NCBI RefSeq assembly: GCF_021991835.1
Contig: NZ_JAHDAU010000007.1
Coordinates: 124,001 to 188,000 of the forward strand
Direction of reading: 5' to 3'
Source: Polaribacter sargassicola
GTDB lineage: Bacteria; Bacteroidota; Bacteroidia; Flavobacteriales; Flavobacteriaceae
DNA length: 64,000 nucleotides
Shown here: positions 8,207-16,192 of the stretch, piece by piece
Numbering within the stretch: position 1 is the stretch's first letter
How the letters are laid out: each line of letters opens with the position of its first letter
Position numbers and translations under genes: made by a program
The notes under the pieces: model-generated
The model's input: the letters and a program-made list of their open reading frames with translations, nothing else
The model's database searches: none
What the model was told of the DNA's origin: nothing

Positions 8207-9377
8207 AATGAAACCTTCTTTAAGAATTGCAAAAAGAGAGATTGCTTTGTTATTTAATACAAAGTCTACTTTTGTGCTTGCAATTATTTTACCGTTTGTA
8301 TTTATATTGTTTTTCAACTCGCTATTAAGTAAGGGAGTTGCAAGAGATTTGCCCGTTGCTGTGGTAGATTTAGATCAATCGGCTACATCAAGAAATATAA
8401 TTGCTCAATTAGATGCGGCTCCAGAAATAGAAATTGGTTTTTTTCCTGTGAATCAACAAAAAGGAGAAGAGTTAATTCGTTTAGGTAAAGTTTATGGATT
8501 GGTTACAATTCCTAAAAATATAGAGGCAGATTTAAAAAGTGGAAAGCAAGTAACCATTGTTAATCAATATAATAGTAATTTATTGTTGGCAGGTGGTTTA
8601 GAAAACAAAGCTTTTAGAAAAGTTATTGGTACAATTTCTGCGGGTATAAATATAGAAAAACAGCGTAAGCAAGGCGTTTCTAAGCAACAAGCTATTATTA
8701 ATTATGTACCAATTATAGCAAATAATCATACGTTATCAAATCCTTATACAAATTATTCATACTATTTAAATACAGGATTTTTAACCATGTTTTTGCAATT
8801 ATTTGTAATGTTAACTACTATTTATTGTTTTGGTGCAGATTTAAAATATAGTAAAGGAGGTAAATTATTAAATATTACAAAAGGTAGTTTACTAACAATT
8901 ATTTTAGGTAAAGTTTTACCATATACAGTTTGGTTTTTTCTAGTAGGTATTGTTACATTATTAAGTATGTATGTGTGGCAAGATTTTCCTTTTTTTGGAA
9001 GTAAATTAACCGTTTTAGCCGGTTTACTTTTATTAATTGTAGCCAACCAATGTTATGCTTTGTATTTTGTTTCTGTTAGTAATAGTTTTAGAGAAGCATT
9101 AACTTTTGGTTCTGGTTTTGCAGCTGTTAGTTTGTCTTTTTCTGGAGTAACATATCCAATTTTTGGAATGCCAACTGTATTGCAATGGTTGAGTCAAATT
9201 TTTCCTTTCACACATTTTTTTGAATTATTGTTAGATCAATCTCAAAGAGGATTTCCTGTATTTTATTCTCTTAAATCTATTATTATTTTAGTTGTTTTAA
9301 GTATTGTATCTATATCGTTAAGTTGGTTTAAATTAAAAAGATTGTTTTTAAAAGGGAGTTTTAATCATAATATTTAA
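8199..9377 (+). CDS. ABC-2 type transporter permease (first of two)
   Basis: A 392-residue inner-membrane protein of the ABC-2 permease family (YbhS/YbhR-like). It has one N-terminal transmembrane helix (about 20-42, STFVLAIILPFVFILFF). A large extracytoplasmic domain (about 45-180) begins LPVAVVDLDQSATSRNI. Five or six helices follow in the C-terminal half. The ATG at 8199 overlaps the adaptor gene; an in-frame ATG at 8208 would avoid this. Such permeases normally work with an ABC ATPase, but none is encoded in this operon. It pairs with the similar gene downstream, probably as a heterodimer. Confidence 0.9.
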   Translation: MSKMKPSLRIAKREIALLFNTKSTFVLAIILPFVFILFFNSLLSKGVARDLPVAVVDLDQSATSRNIIAQLDAAPEIEIGFFPVNQQKGEELIRLGKVYGLVTIPKNIEADLKSGKQVTIVNQYNSNLLLAGGLENKAFRKVIGTISAGINIEKQRKQGVSKQQAIINYVPIIANNHTLSNPYTNYSYYLNTGFLTMFLQLFVMLTTIYCFGADLKYSKGGKLLNITKGSLLTIILGKVLPYTVWFFLVGIVTLLSMYVWQDFPFFGSKLTVLAGLLLLIVANQCYALYFVSVSNSFREALTFGSGFAAVSLSFSGVTYPIFGMPTVLQWLSQIFPFTHFFELLLDQSQRGFPVFYSLKSIIILVVLSIVSISLSWFKLKRLFLKGSFNHNI

Positions 9378-9382
9378 AAAAG

Positions 9383-10591
9383 ATGAAGAATTTATTTAAA
9401 CTATTTTATAGAGGAACAATTTCTTTTAAAAATGCCTTTATTACAGAATGGAATTCTATTAAATCTGATAAAGCAGTTTCTAGTACTTTCTTATCGGTTA
9501 CATTTATTATTTTAATTGTTTATACATACATATATTCTAATCAAGTAATAAAAGAAGTACCTGTTGCTATTGTAAATCAAGACGGTACAAAAATGAGTAG
9601 AGATTATATTGCTATGCTAGAATCTACCGAAGGTACCAAAACGATTACTTCTTTTACAGATTTAAAAGAAGCAAAAAAAGCTTATTACTCTAAAGAAGTA
9701 GAGGGTATTGTTATAGTGCCAAAGAATTTCGAAAAAAATATTAGAAGAGGTAAACAAACCACAATTACCACTTTTGCAGATGCAGCAAATATGTTGTTTT
9801 ATAAACGTGTTTTAGGTGATGTAAGCGTTGTTAACGGATATTTTAGTGCAGGTATTTCTATAAAAAAAGAATTAGCTAAAGGTATTTCTTATGATCAGGC
9901 TCAAAAGAATTATTCTCCTATAAAAACAATTTCTAATAGTTTATTTAACACCACATCTGGTTACGCAACGTATTTAATACCCATGTTAACAGCTTTAATT
10001 ATTCAATTAGTTTTGTTGATGGGAATTGGGCTTTTAAGTGGATCTAGAAGAGAAGTAATTTCTACACATACAGAGTTTCCTAGAATATTACATAAAGGCG
10101 GAGTAATATCTGTTTTACTAGCAAAAGCTTGTCTTTATACTTTAATTTACATGATTATTATTCCTGTTCAAGTAGGTGTAATATATGCTTTATTTGGTAT
10201 TCCTGTTCGTTCTTCTTTGCTTTCAATATATATATTTATCATTCCTTATGTATTTTCTGTAGTGTTTTTAGGAATCTCAATTAGTTCATTTTTTAAGAGA
10301 AGAGAAGATTCTATTGTTTTTTTAGTGTTGCTCTCAATTCCATCATTAATGTTAAGTGGATTGTCTTTTCCGGTAGAAGGATTTACGTTATTTTACAATT
10401 TTATATCAGAGTTAATACCATCAACACCAGGTATTCTAGGTTTTGTTAAGTTAACACAAATGGAAGCATCATTTTTAGAAGTTTTAAATCAATGGAACCA
10501 CTTATGGATATTGACTTTTATTTATTTTATAATTGCTGCTATATCACTAAAAATTAGAGCAAAAAAAGAATTTAAATTAAAGAAAGCATAA
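9383..10591 (+). CDS. ABC-2 type transporter permease (second of two)
   Basis: A 402-residue paralogue of the preceding gene with the same layout. It has an N-terminal membrane helix (about 38-58) and an extracytoplasmic domain starting VPVAIVNQDGTKMSRDYIAMLEST. A C-terminal block of helices follows, with GSRREVISTHTEFPRILHKG as a cytoplasmic loop. It starts 5 bp after its neighbour, and both are expected to form the transmembrane core of one exporter. The gene ends the operon; only a weak hairpin follows. Its cargo is unknown; drugs, lipids or polymers are all possible for this family. Confidence 0.9.
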   Translation: MKNLFKLFYRGTISFKNAFITEWNSIKSDKAVSSTFLSVTFIILIVYTYIYSNQVIKEVPVAIVNQDGTKMSRDYIAMLESTEGTKTITSFTDLKEAKKAYYSKEVEGIVIVPKNFEKNIRRGKQTTITTFADAANMLFYKRVLGDVSVVNGYFSAGISIKKELAKGISYDQAQKNYSPIKTISNSLFNTTSGYATYLIPMLTALIIQLVLLMGIGLLSGSRREVISTHTEFPRILHKGGVISVLLAKACLYTLIYMIIIPVQVGVIYALFGIPVRSSLLSIYIFIIPYVFSVVFLGISISSFFKRREDSIVFLVLLSIPSLMLSGLSFPVEGFTLFYNFISELIPSTPGILGFVKLTQMEASFLEVLNQWNHLWILTFIYFIIAAISLKIRAKKEFKLKKA

Positions 10592-10596
10592 AAATA

Positions 10597-10618
10597 TTTA
10601 AAACTTATTAGTTTTTAA
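10597..10618 (+). terminator. weak terminator-like hairpin after the export operon
   Basis: TTTAAAACT and AGTTTTTAAA can pair around a TATT loop a few bases after the second permease stop. It is AT-only apart from one pair and has no long T run, so termination here is uncertain. Confidence 0.3.
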
Positions 10619-10666
10619 AATCCTTATTTATAAAAATAACAAATCCTTTTTTCTTTAAAATTATTT

Positions 10667-10674
10667 TATCTTCG
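10667..10674 (+). promoter_or_regulatory. possible -7 box for the DUF368 pair
   Basis: TATCTTCG differs from TAnnTTTG by one base and lies 23 bp before the first DUF368 ATG, a spacing like that of other promoters in this window. Confidence 0.35.
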
Positions 10675-10696
10675 TTTTTTAAAATAAAATAGAAGA

Positions 10697-11620
10697 ATGA
10701 AAAGAACAATTAAAGATTACGTTGTTATTGGTTTAAAAGGTATGGCAATGGGAGCAGCAGATGTTGTTCCGGGAGTTTCTGGTGGTACAATAGCTTTTAT
10801 ATCTGGTATTTACGAAGAATTGTTAGGTTCTATAAGTAATATAAAATTAGGGTTATTTAAAACTTTAAAAGAGCAAGGTTTTAAAGCTGCTTGGCAAGAA
10901 TTAAATGGTGGTTTTTTAGCGGCTTTATTTATAGGTATTTTTACTAGCGTTATTTCTTTAGCAAAAGCAATAAAATATCTTTTAGAAAATCAACCAATTT
11001 TATTGTGGTCTTTCTTTTTTGGTTTGGTGTTGGCAAGTATTATTTACATAGCTAAACAAATTACTAAATGGAATTTTGCTTCTGTAATAATTTTAATATT
11101 AGGTGCTTTTTTAGCTTATTATATAACTACATTAAACCCTCTTGTAACAGAAAATTCTTCTCCATTTTTTATTTTAATAGCGGGTGCAATTGCAATTTGT
11201 GCAATGATTTTACCAGGTATTTCTGGATCTTTTATCTTAGTATTATTAGGTGCTTATAAACCTGTTTTAGATGCTGTAAATAATAAAGATTTTAAAACAA
11301 TTTTAGTGTTTTTAGTTGGTGCAGTTGTTGGTTTATTAACTTTTTCTCGCGTATTAAAATGGTTATTTAAACACTATAAAAACCTAACATTAGCAGGTTT
11401 AACAGGCTTTATAATTGGTTCTTTAAATAAAATTTGGCCTTGGAAAGAAACTTTAACTTGGCGTACAAATTCTCACGGAATAGAAGTTCCTTTTAATCAA
11501 CAAAGTGTAAGTCCTTTTTCTTTTGATGGAGATGCTCAGTTAACAATGGCAATTATATTGTCTGTTGTTGGTTTTGTAGTTATTTTAGGAATGGAAAAAT
11601 TTGCGAGTCAAAAAAAATAA
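10697..11620 (+). CDS. DUF368 membrane protein, PopT-like polyprenyl-phosphate transporter (copy 1)
   Basis: A 307-residue polytopic membrane protein of DUF368. It has the signature MGAADVVPGVSGGTIAF near residue 20 and the internally repeated, inverted counterpart MILPGISGSFILVLLGAY near residue 170. About eight helices are predicted. DUF368 (PopT) proteins have been shown in other bacteria to return undecaprenyl phosphate across the cytoplasmic membrane for envelope synthesis. That function is inferred here from family membership. A second, diverged DUF368 gene starts at the very next base after the stop codon. Confidence 0.88.
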   Translation: MKRTIKDYVVIGLKGMAMGAADVVPGVSGGTIAFISGIYEELLGSISNIKLGLFKTLKEQGFKAAWQELNGGFLAALFIGIFTSVISLAKAIKYLLENQPILLWSFFFGLVLASIIYIAKQITKWNFASVIILILGAFLAYYITTLNPLVTENSSPFFILIAGAIAICAMILPGISGSFILVLLGAYKPVLDAVNNKDFKTILVFLVGAVVGLLTFSRVLKWLFKHYKNLTLAGLTGFIIGSLNKIWPWKETLTWRTNSHGIEVPFNQQSVSPFSFDGDAQLTMAIILSVVGFVVILGMEKFASQKK

Positions 11621-12628
11621 ATGCAATTAGAAAGAACTTTTTTACAAAAACTTAGCCTTTTTTTTAAAGGATTAGCAATGGGAGCTGCAAATAAAGTTCC
11701 TGGAGTTTCTGGAGGAACAGTTTCTTTTGTTTTGGGTTTTTACGAAGAATTAATTTATTCTTTTAGAAAAGTTAATTTAAAGGCTTTTAAACTTCTTTTT
11801 AGAGGTCGTTTTAAAAGCTTTTATCAATATATAAATGGTAGTTTTCTTCTTTTAATTATGGGAGGAAGTATCTTTAGCTACTTTAGTATTTCTTTGGTTT
11901 TAGATTATTTTCTAGAAAACTTTGAACTTTATGTTTGGAGTTGGTTTTTTGGGATGATAATTGGCTCTATCTATTATATTAGTAAAGATTTTGGTGATTG
12001 GAATACAAAGAATGTAGTTTCTTTAATGATAGGTGTTTCTATTGGAGTAGGAATTAGTTTTTTAACACCAGCAAAAGAAAATGATAATCTTTGGTTTGTT
12101 TTTATTTGTGGTATTATTGGTGTTTCTGGTATGACGCTTCCTGGGCTTTCTGGATCTTTTATTTTAATACTTTTAGGTAATTATGTTCTGTTATTAGTAG
12201 ATTCTGTAAACATATTATTTAATGTAATTACAAGCCTTTTTTCGGGAGATTTTAAAGTTTTATCAGATCCAATTAAAATAAGATATTTAAAAATAATTGG
12301 TGTTTTTACATTTGGTTCTGCCTTTGGCTTGGTTTCTATAAGCCATGTTTTAGGCTATGTTTTAAAAAGATGGTATCAAATAGTAAATGCTGTTATTATT
12401 GGTTTTATAACAGGTTCTTTGGGTATTGTTTGGCCTTGGAAAAAAGAAATTTATATTAAAGAAGATTCAAGTTTTTTAATAGATAATGAAGGAAATAAAA
12501 TTATAGAAAATTACGAACGATTTATTCCAGACTTTTCTAGTCTAGAAACTTGGGTTGCTATTTTATTTATTTCTATAGGTATTGGTTTAATTTTGATGAT
12601 AGATTATTATGAAAGAAAGAAAAAATAA
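11621..12628 (+). CDS. DUF368 membrane protein, PopT-like (copy 2, diverged motif)
   Basis: A 335-residue paralogue of the preceding gene with the same topology. The first signature reads MGAANKVPGVSGGTVSF, so the Asp-Val of copy 1 is Asn-Lys here. The second reads MTLPGLSGSFILILLGNY. It has an extra hydrophilic stretch near 280-310 (KEDSSFLIDNEGNKIIENY) that copy 1 has in a different form. It starts directly after the copy 1 stop and overlaps aroE by 20 bp, so all three are probably translated from one mRNA. It may transport a different polyprenyl carrier, or the pair may act together; neither is shown. Confidence 0.87.
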   Translation: MQLERTFLQKLSLFFKGLAMGAANKVPGVSGGTVSFVLGFYEELIYSFRKVNLKAFKLLFRGRFKSFYQYINGSFLLLIMGGSIFSYFSISLVLDYFLENFELYVWSWFFGMIIGSIYYISKDFGDWNTKNVVSLMIGVSIGVGISFLTPAKENDNLWFVFICGIIGVSGMTLPGLSGSFILILLGNYVLLLVDSVNILFNVITSLFSGDFKVLSDPIKIRYLKIIGVFTFGSAFGLVSISHVLGYVLKRWYQIVNAVIIGFITGSLGIVWPWKKEIYIKEDSSFLIDNEGNKIIENYERFIPDFSSLETWVAILFISIGIGLILMIDYYERKKK

Positions 12629-13361
12629 AGTTTTTGGTCTTTTAGGAAAAGATATTTCTTATTCATTTTCTCGTGGATATTTTACAGAGAAATTTAAAAA
12701 AATAGGACTTAAAAATTTTAAGTATGTTAATTTTGATATTCCAAAAATAGAAGATTTTCCTTCTATTGTAGAAGATAATAAAGACGTTAGTGGTATAAAT
12801 GTTACTATTCCGTACAAAGAAGTAGTAATGCAATATTTAGATAAAATTGACAAAACCGCTAAAGAAATAGGAGCCGTAAATACTATTAAAATTACAAAAA
12901 GAGGAAATCTTAAAGGTTATAATTCTGATGTAGTAGGTTTTGAAAATTCAATTTTTCCGTTGATAAAAAAACACCATAAAAAAGCTTTAATATTAGGTAC
13001 AGGTGGCGCATCTAAAGCTATTGCTTATGCTTTAAAAAAGAATGGCATTAAGTTTAAGTTTGTTTCTAGAAATCCTAAAGGGAAAAAAGAAATTTCTTAT
13101 CAAGATTTATCACAAGAAATAATGGAAAAGTACCTTATTATTATTAACTCAACACCAGTTGGTACTTCGCCTAATGTAGATCAATCACCAAATATTCCTT
13201 ACCAATACATTACAAATAAGCATCTTTTGTATGATTTAATTTACAACCCAGAAATAACCGCTTTTTTAGCTAAAGGTAAAGAAAAAGGAGCCATTATTAA
13301 AAACGGATACGAAATGCTAGAACTGCAAGCAGAAGAATCTTGGAGAATTTGGAATGAGTAA
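12609..13361 (+). CDS. aroE: shikimate dehydrogenase
   Basis: This enzyme reduces 3-dehydroshikimate to shikimate with NADPH, the fourth step of the chorismate pathway. The 250-residue protein has the family landmarks. The substrate-binding serines are in GLLGKDISYSFSRGYF, and the catalytic Lys70 is in GINVTIPYK. The conserved Asp is in GYNSDVVGFENS, and the dinucleotide-binding turn is LILGTGGASKAIAYALKKNG. NSTPVGT and NGYEMLELQAEESWRIW close the protein. The length is slightly short (E. coli 272) but complete. It overlaps the DUF368 copy 2 gene by 20 bp, which points to co-expression rather than shared function. Confidence 0.95.
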   Translation: MKERKNKVFGLLGKDISYSFSRGYFTEKFKKIGLKNFKYVNFDIPKIEDFPSIVEDNKDVSGINVTIPYKEVVMQYLDKIDKTAKEIGAVNTIKITKRGNLKGYNSDVVGFENSIFPLIKKHHKKALILGTGGASKAIAYALKKNGIKFKFVSRNPKGKKEISYQDLSQEIMEKYLIIINSTPVGTSPNVDQSPNIPYQYITNKHLLYDLIYNPEITAFLAKGKEKGAIIKNGYEMLELQAEESWRIWNE

Positions 13362-13459
13362 ATTGAGATTCTTTTTTTATTTAATGTTTTAGATTTGTAG
13401 CTTTAAATAGTTGTCTGTATCTTTATAAGCAAATTATAAGGCCCTTAAACATTGTAGAT

Positions 13460-15346
13460 ATGTTAGATAAAAATGAAGTGAACGCTGAAGACGTTAAAAA
13501 AAGTGAAACAGAAGTTACAAACACTGTAGAGATACAAGAAACTTCTAATAATACAGTTGATGAAACTACAGAAGCTGTTAATGAAATAGAGAAATCTGTA
13601 GCAGAAAATGCGGAAGAAGCAAATGACGAAAACAAAGATGAAGAAAATAGTGTAGATTATTCTACTTTATCATTAGAAGAGTTAGTTAAAGAGCTTAAAA
13701 AAACATTAACTAGCAACGCTATACAAAAGGTTAAACCACAGGTAGATGGCATTAAAAATGCTTTCAATCAAAAATTTGGAGAGCTATTAGCAGAAAAAAA
13801 AGCAGCCTTTTTAGAAGCTGGTGGTAACTCAATAGATTTTCAATTTTCTAGCCCAATAAAATCAGAATATAACAAGTTACTTTCTGAGTATAAAAAGCAA
13901 AGAGATGCTTATTATGCAGATTTAGAAAAACAATTAAAACTAAATTTAGAAAAAAGGTTGTTAGTTATAGAAAACTTAAAAAACTTAATACAAGAAGCAG
14001 ATACGGCTACTATGTATAAAGAATTTAAAAGTTTACAAGATGATTGGCGAGCAATTGGTCCTGTGTCTAAAACATATTATAATGATACTTGGAAAACATA
14101 CCATCATCATGTAGAGCGTTTTTATGATTTATTACACCTAAGCAATGATTTTAGAGACTTAGATTTTAAACATAATTTAGAAGAAAAATTAAAAATTATT
14201 GAAAAAGCAGAAGCTTTAGCAGAACACAATGATGTAAATTTTGCTTTTAAAGAATTACAAGATTTACATAAAATCTGGAAAGAAGATATTGGTCCTGTTT
14301 CTCAAGAAATGAGAGAAGAAGTATGGAAAAGATTTAGTGTAGTAACTAAAAAAATTCATGATAAAAGACACGAGCATTTTAGAGAGTTACGTTCTAAGTT
14401 TCAAGAAATTATTGATGTTAAATTAGCCGTTGTTGCAGAAATTAATGCTTTTGATACTTCTGGGAATAAAACACATAATGATTGGCAAAAAAGTATTAAA
14501 GAAATAGAAGCTTTAAGGCAAAAATATTTTGAAGCTGGTAAATTACCTTACGCTAAAAGCGAAGAAGTTTGGCAAAAATTTAAACAAGCTACAAAGAAAT
14601 TTAATACAGCTAAAAACGTTTTTTATAAGCAAGAAAAAAGCGAACAACAAGATAATTTAAAAAAGAAAATTGCTTTAATAGAATTAGCAGAATCTTTAAA
14701 AGAAAGTGATGATTGGGAATCTGCAACAAATACAATGAAAAAAGTACAAGCAGATTGGAAAAAAATAGGTCATGTTCCGCGTAAATTTTCTGATGATATT
14801 TGGAAACGTTTTAAAAATGCTTGTAACCATTATTTTGATAGATATCATCAACAAAAAAATTCTTTAAATAAAGAGCAACAAGTTGTTGTAGACAAGAAAA
14901 AAGAATATTTAGATTCTTTAAAAGAATTAAAAACACCTACAAAAGAGTTTGTTTTAGGTGCTATTGATAAATGGAGAGAGTTAGGTAGTTTGCCAAGAAA
15001 TGCACGTCATTTAGAAGGTAAATTTAATAAACAGATAGATCGTTTGTTAGAGGGATTATCTTTGGATAAGAACGAAGTTGCAATGTTAAAATTTACAAAT
15101 GTTGTAGACGGTTTATATGCAGAAAATGATGTTAGAAAATTAGATTCTGAGCAAATGTTTGTTAGAAAGAAAATTGATGAAATTGTTAGAGAAATACAAC
15201 AATTAGAAAATAATTTAGGATTTTTCTCTAATGCAAAAGCAGATAATCCTCTAGTTTTAAATGTAAAAAAACAAGTAGCTAAGTTTAAAGAAGATTTATC
15301 TATTTGGAAAGAGAAACTAAGTTACATTAAGAAATTAGATTACTAG
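13460..15346 (+). CDS. DUF349 repeat protein
   Basis: A 628-residue cytoplasmic protein. The first 85 residues are acidic and low in complexity (rich in Glu, Asn, Val and Thr). The rest is helical and built from at least five DUF349 repeats, recognised by W-x-x-IG-x-V/L-P units: LQDDWRAIGPVSKTYYNDTW, WKEDIGPVSQEMREEVWKRF, AGKLPYAKSEEVWQKFKQAT, DWKKIGHVPRKFSDDIWKRF and WRELGSLPRNARHLEGKF. It has no signal peptide or membrane segment. The molecular function of DUF349 proteins is not established. It is monocistronic and shares a bidirectional terminator with the convergent zinc-ribbon-family gene. Confidence 0.9.
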   Translation: MLDKNEVNAEDVKKSETEVTNTVEIQETSNNTVDETTEAVNEIEKSVAENAEEANDENKDEENSVDYSTLSLEELVKELKKTLTSNAIQKVKPQVDGIKNAFNQKFGELLAEKKAAFLEAGGNSIDFQFSSPIKSEYNKLLSEYKKQRDAYYADLEKQLKLNLEKRLLVIENLKNLIQEADTATMYKEFKSLQDDWRAIGPVSKTYYNDTWKTYHHHVERFYDLLHLSNDFRDLDFKHNLEEKLKIIEKAEALAEHNDVNFAFKELQDLHKIWKEDIGPVSQEMREEVWKRFSVVTKKIHDKRHEHFRELRSKFQEIIDVKLAVVAEINAFDTSGNKTHNDWQKSIKEIEALRQKYFEAGKLPYAKSEEVWQKFKQATKKFNTAKNVFYKQEKSEQQDNLKKKIALIELAESLKESDDWESATNTMKKVQADWKKIGHVPRKFSDDIWKRFKNACNHYFDRYHQQKNSLNKEQQVVVDKKKEYLDSLKELKTPTKEFVLGAIDKWRELGSLPRNARHLEGKFNKQIDRLLEGLSLDKNEVAMLKFTNVVDGLYAENDVRKLDSEQMFVRKKIDEIVREIQQLENNLGFFSNAKADNPLVLNVKKQVAKFKEDLSIWKEKLSYIKKLDY

Positions 15347-15365
15347 AATAAAAATTACAACATAA

Positions 15366-15402
15366 AAAAAAGCGAAACTTATTAAGTTTCGCTTTTTTTT
15401 AT
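15366..15402. terminator. bidirectional terminator between the DUF349 and zinc-ribbon-family genes
   Basis: A perfect 10-bp stem (GCGAAACTTA... / ...TTAAGTTTCGC) is flanked by A8 on one side and T8 on the other. It lies 20 bp after the plus-strand stop and just after the minus-strand stop, so it can end both convergent genes. Confidence 0.92.
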
Positions 15403-15416
15403 GTTTTTAAAAAATA

Positions 15417-16190
15417 CTAAGAAAATAACTTATTCATTTTTTCTTTTTCTTCTTCAGCTAAAGCACTATCAACTAATATACGTCCACTGTGCTCATCAAT
15501 AGTAATTTTCTTTCTATTAGCTATCTCTAATTGCACCTGTGGCGGAATTGTGAAATAAGAACCACCAGAAGCTCCACGCTCTATAGCAACAACAGCTAAA
15601 CCATTTTTAACTTTAGTTCTAATTCTTGTGTAAGCAGCAAATAAATGTGGATCTAAAGATTCAGAAAATTCAGCAGATTTTTTAATTAATAATTCTTCTT
15701 CTTTTTCTGTTTCTTTTAAAATAGCATCTAATTCTGCTTTTTTATGAGCTAAATGTTGTTCTTGTTTTGCTAACTTTTCTTTTGTAGCATCAATAACTTG
15801 CATTTTTTGAGCAATTTTAGCTTTGTACTCATTAATTCTTTTTTCTGATAATTGAATTTCTAAATCTTGGTATTCAATTTCTTTAGATAAAGAGTCAAAT
15901 TCTCTGTTATTTCTAACTTTCTTTTGTTGCTCCTCATACTTTTTCATTAAAGAATTAGACTCTTCAATAGCTAATTTTTTATTGCTAATGTCAGTTTCTA
16001 AATTAGTAACATCTTGGTTAAGTTTACCAATACGTGTGTTTAATCCGGCAACTTCATCTTCTAAATCTTCAACCTCTAGAGGTAATTCTCCTCTTACGTT
16101 TCTAATTTCGTCAATTCTAGAGTCAATTAATTGTAAATCGTATAAAGCTCTTAATTTTTCTTCAACCGAAATTTCTTTCTTCTTTGCCAT
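15417..16190 (-). CDS. C4-type zinc ribbon family coiled-coil protein lacking the zinc cysteines
   Basis: A 257-residue protein. About 170 residues of long coiled coil are followed by a small C-terminal domain with the zf-RING_7/C4 zinc-ribbon framework: ERGASGGSYFTIPPQVQLEI then HSGRILVDSAL. Family members usually carry two CxxC pairs at these places (GGACGGC... and CEHCGRIL-like). Here the positions read SGGS and DEHSG, and no cysteine appears anywhere in the protein. It sits 2 bp downstream of a Nif3-like gene on the same strand, a pairing I recognise from many Bacteroidetes. Function unknown. Confidence 0.85.
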   Translation of the reverse strand: MAKKKEISVEEKLRALYDLQLIDSRIDEIRNVRGELPLEVEDLEDEVAGLNTRIGKLNQDVTNLETDISNKKLAIEESNSLMKKYEEQQKKVRNNREFDSLSKEIEYQDLEIQLSEKRINEYKAKIAQKMQVIDATKEKLAKQEQHLAHKKAELDAILKETEKEEELLIKKSAEFSESLDPHLFAAYTRIRTKVKNGLAVVAIERGASGGSYFTIPPQVQLEIANRKKITIDEHSGRILVDSALAEEEKEKMNKLFS

Positions 16191-16192
16191 GA

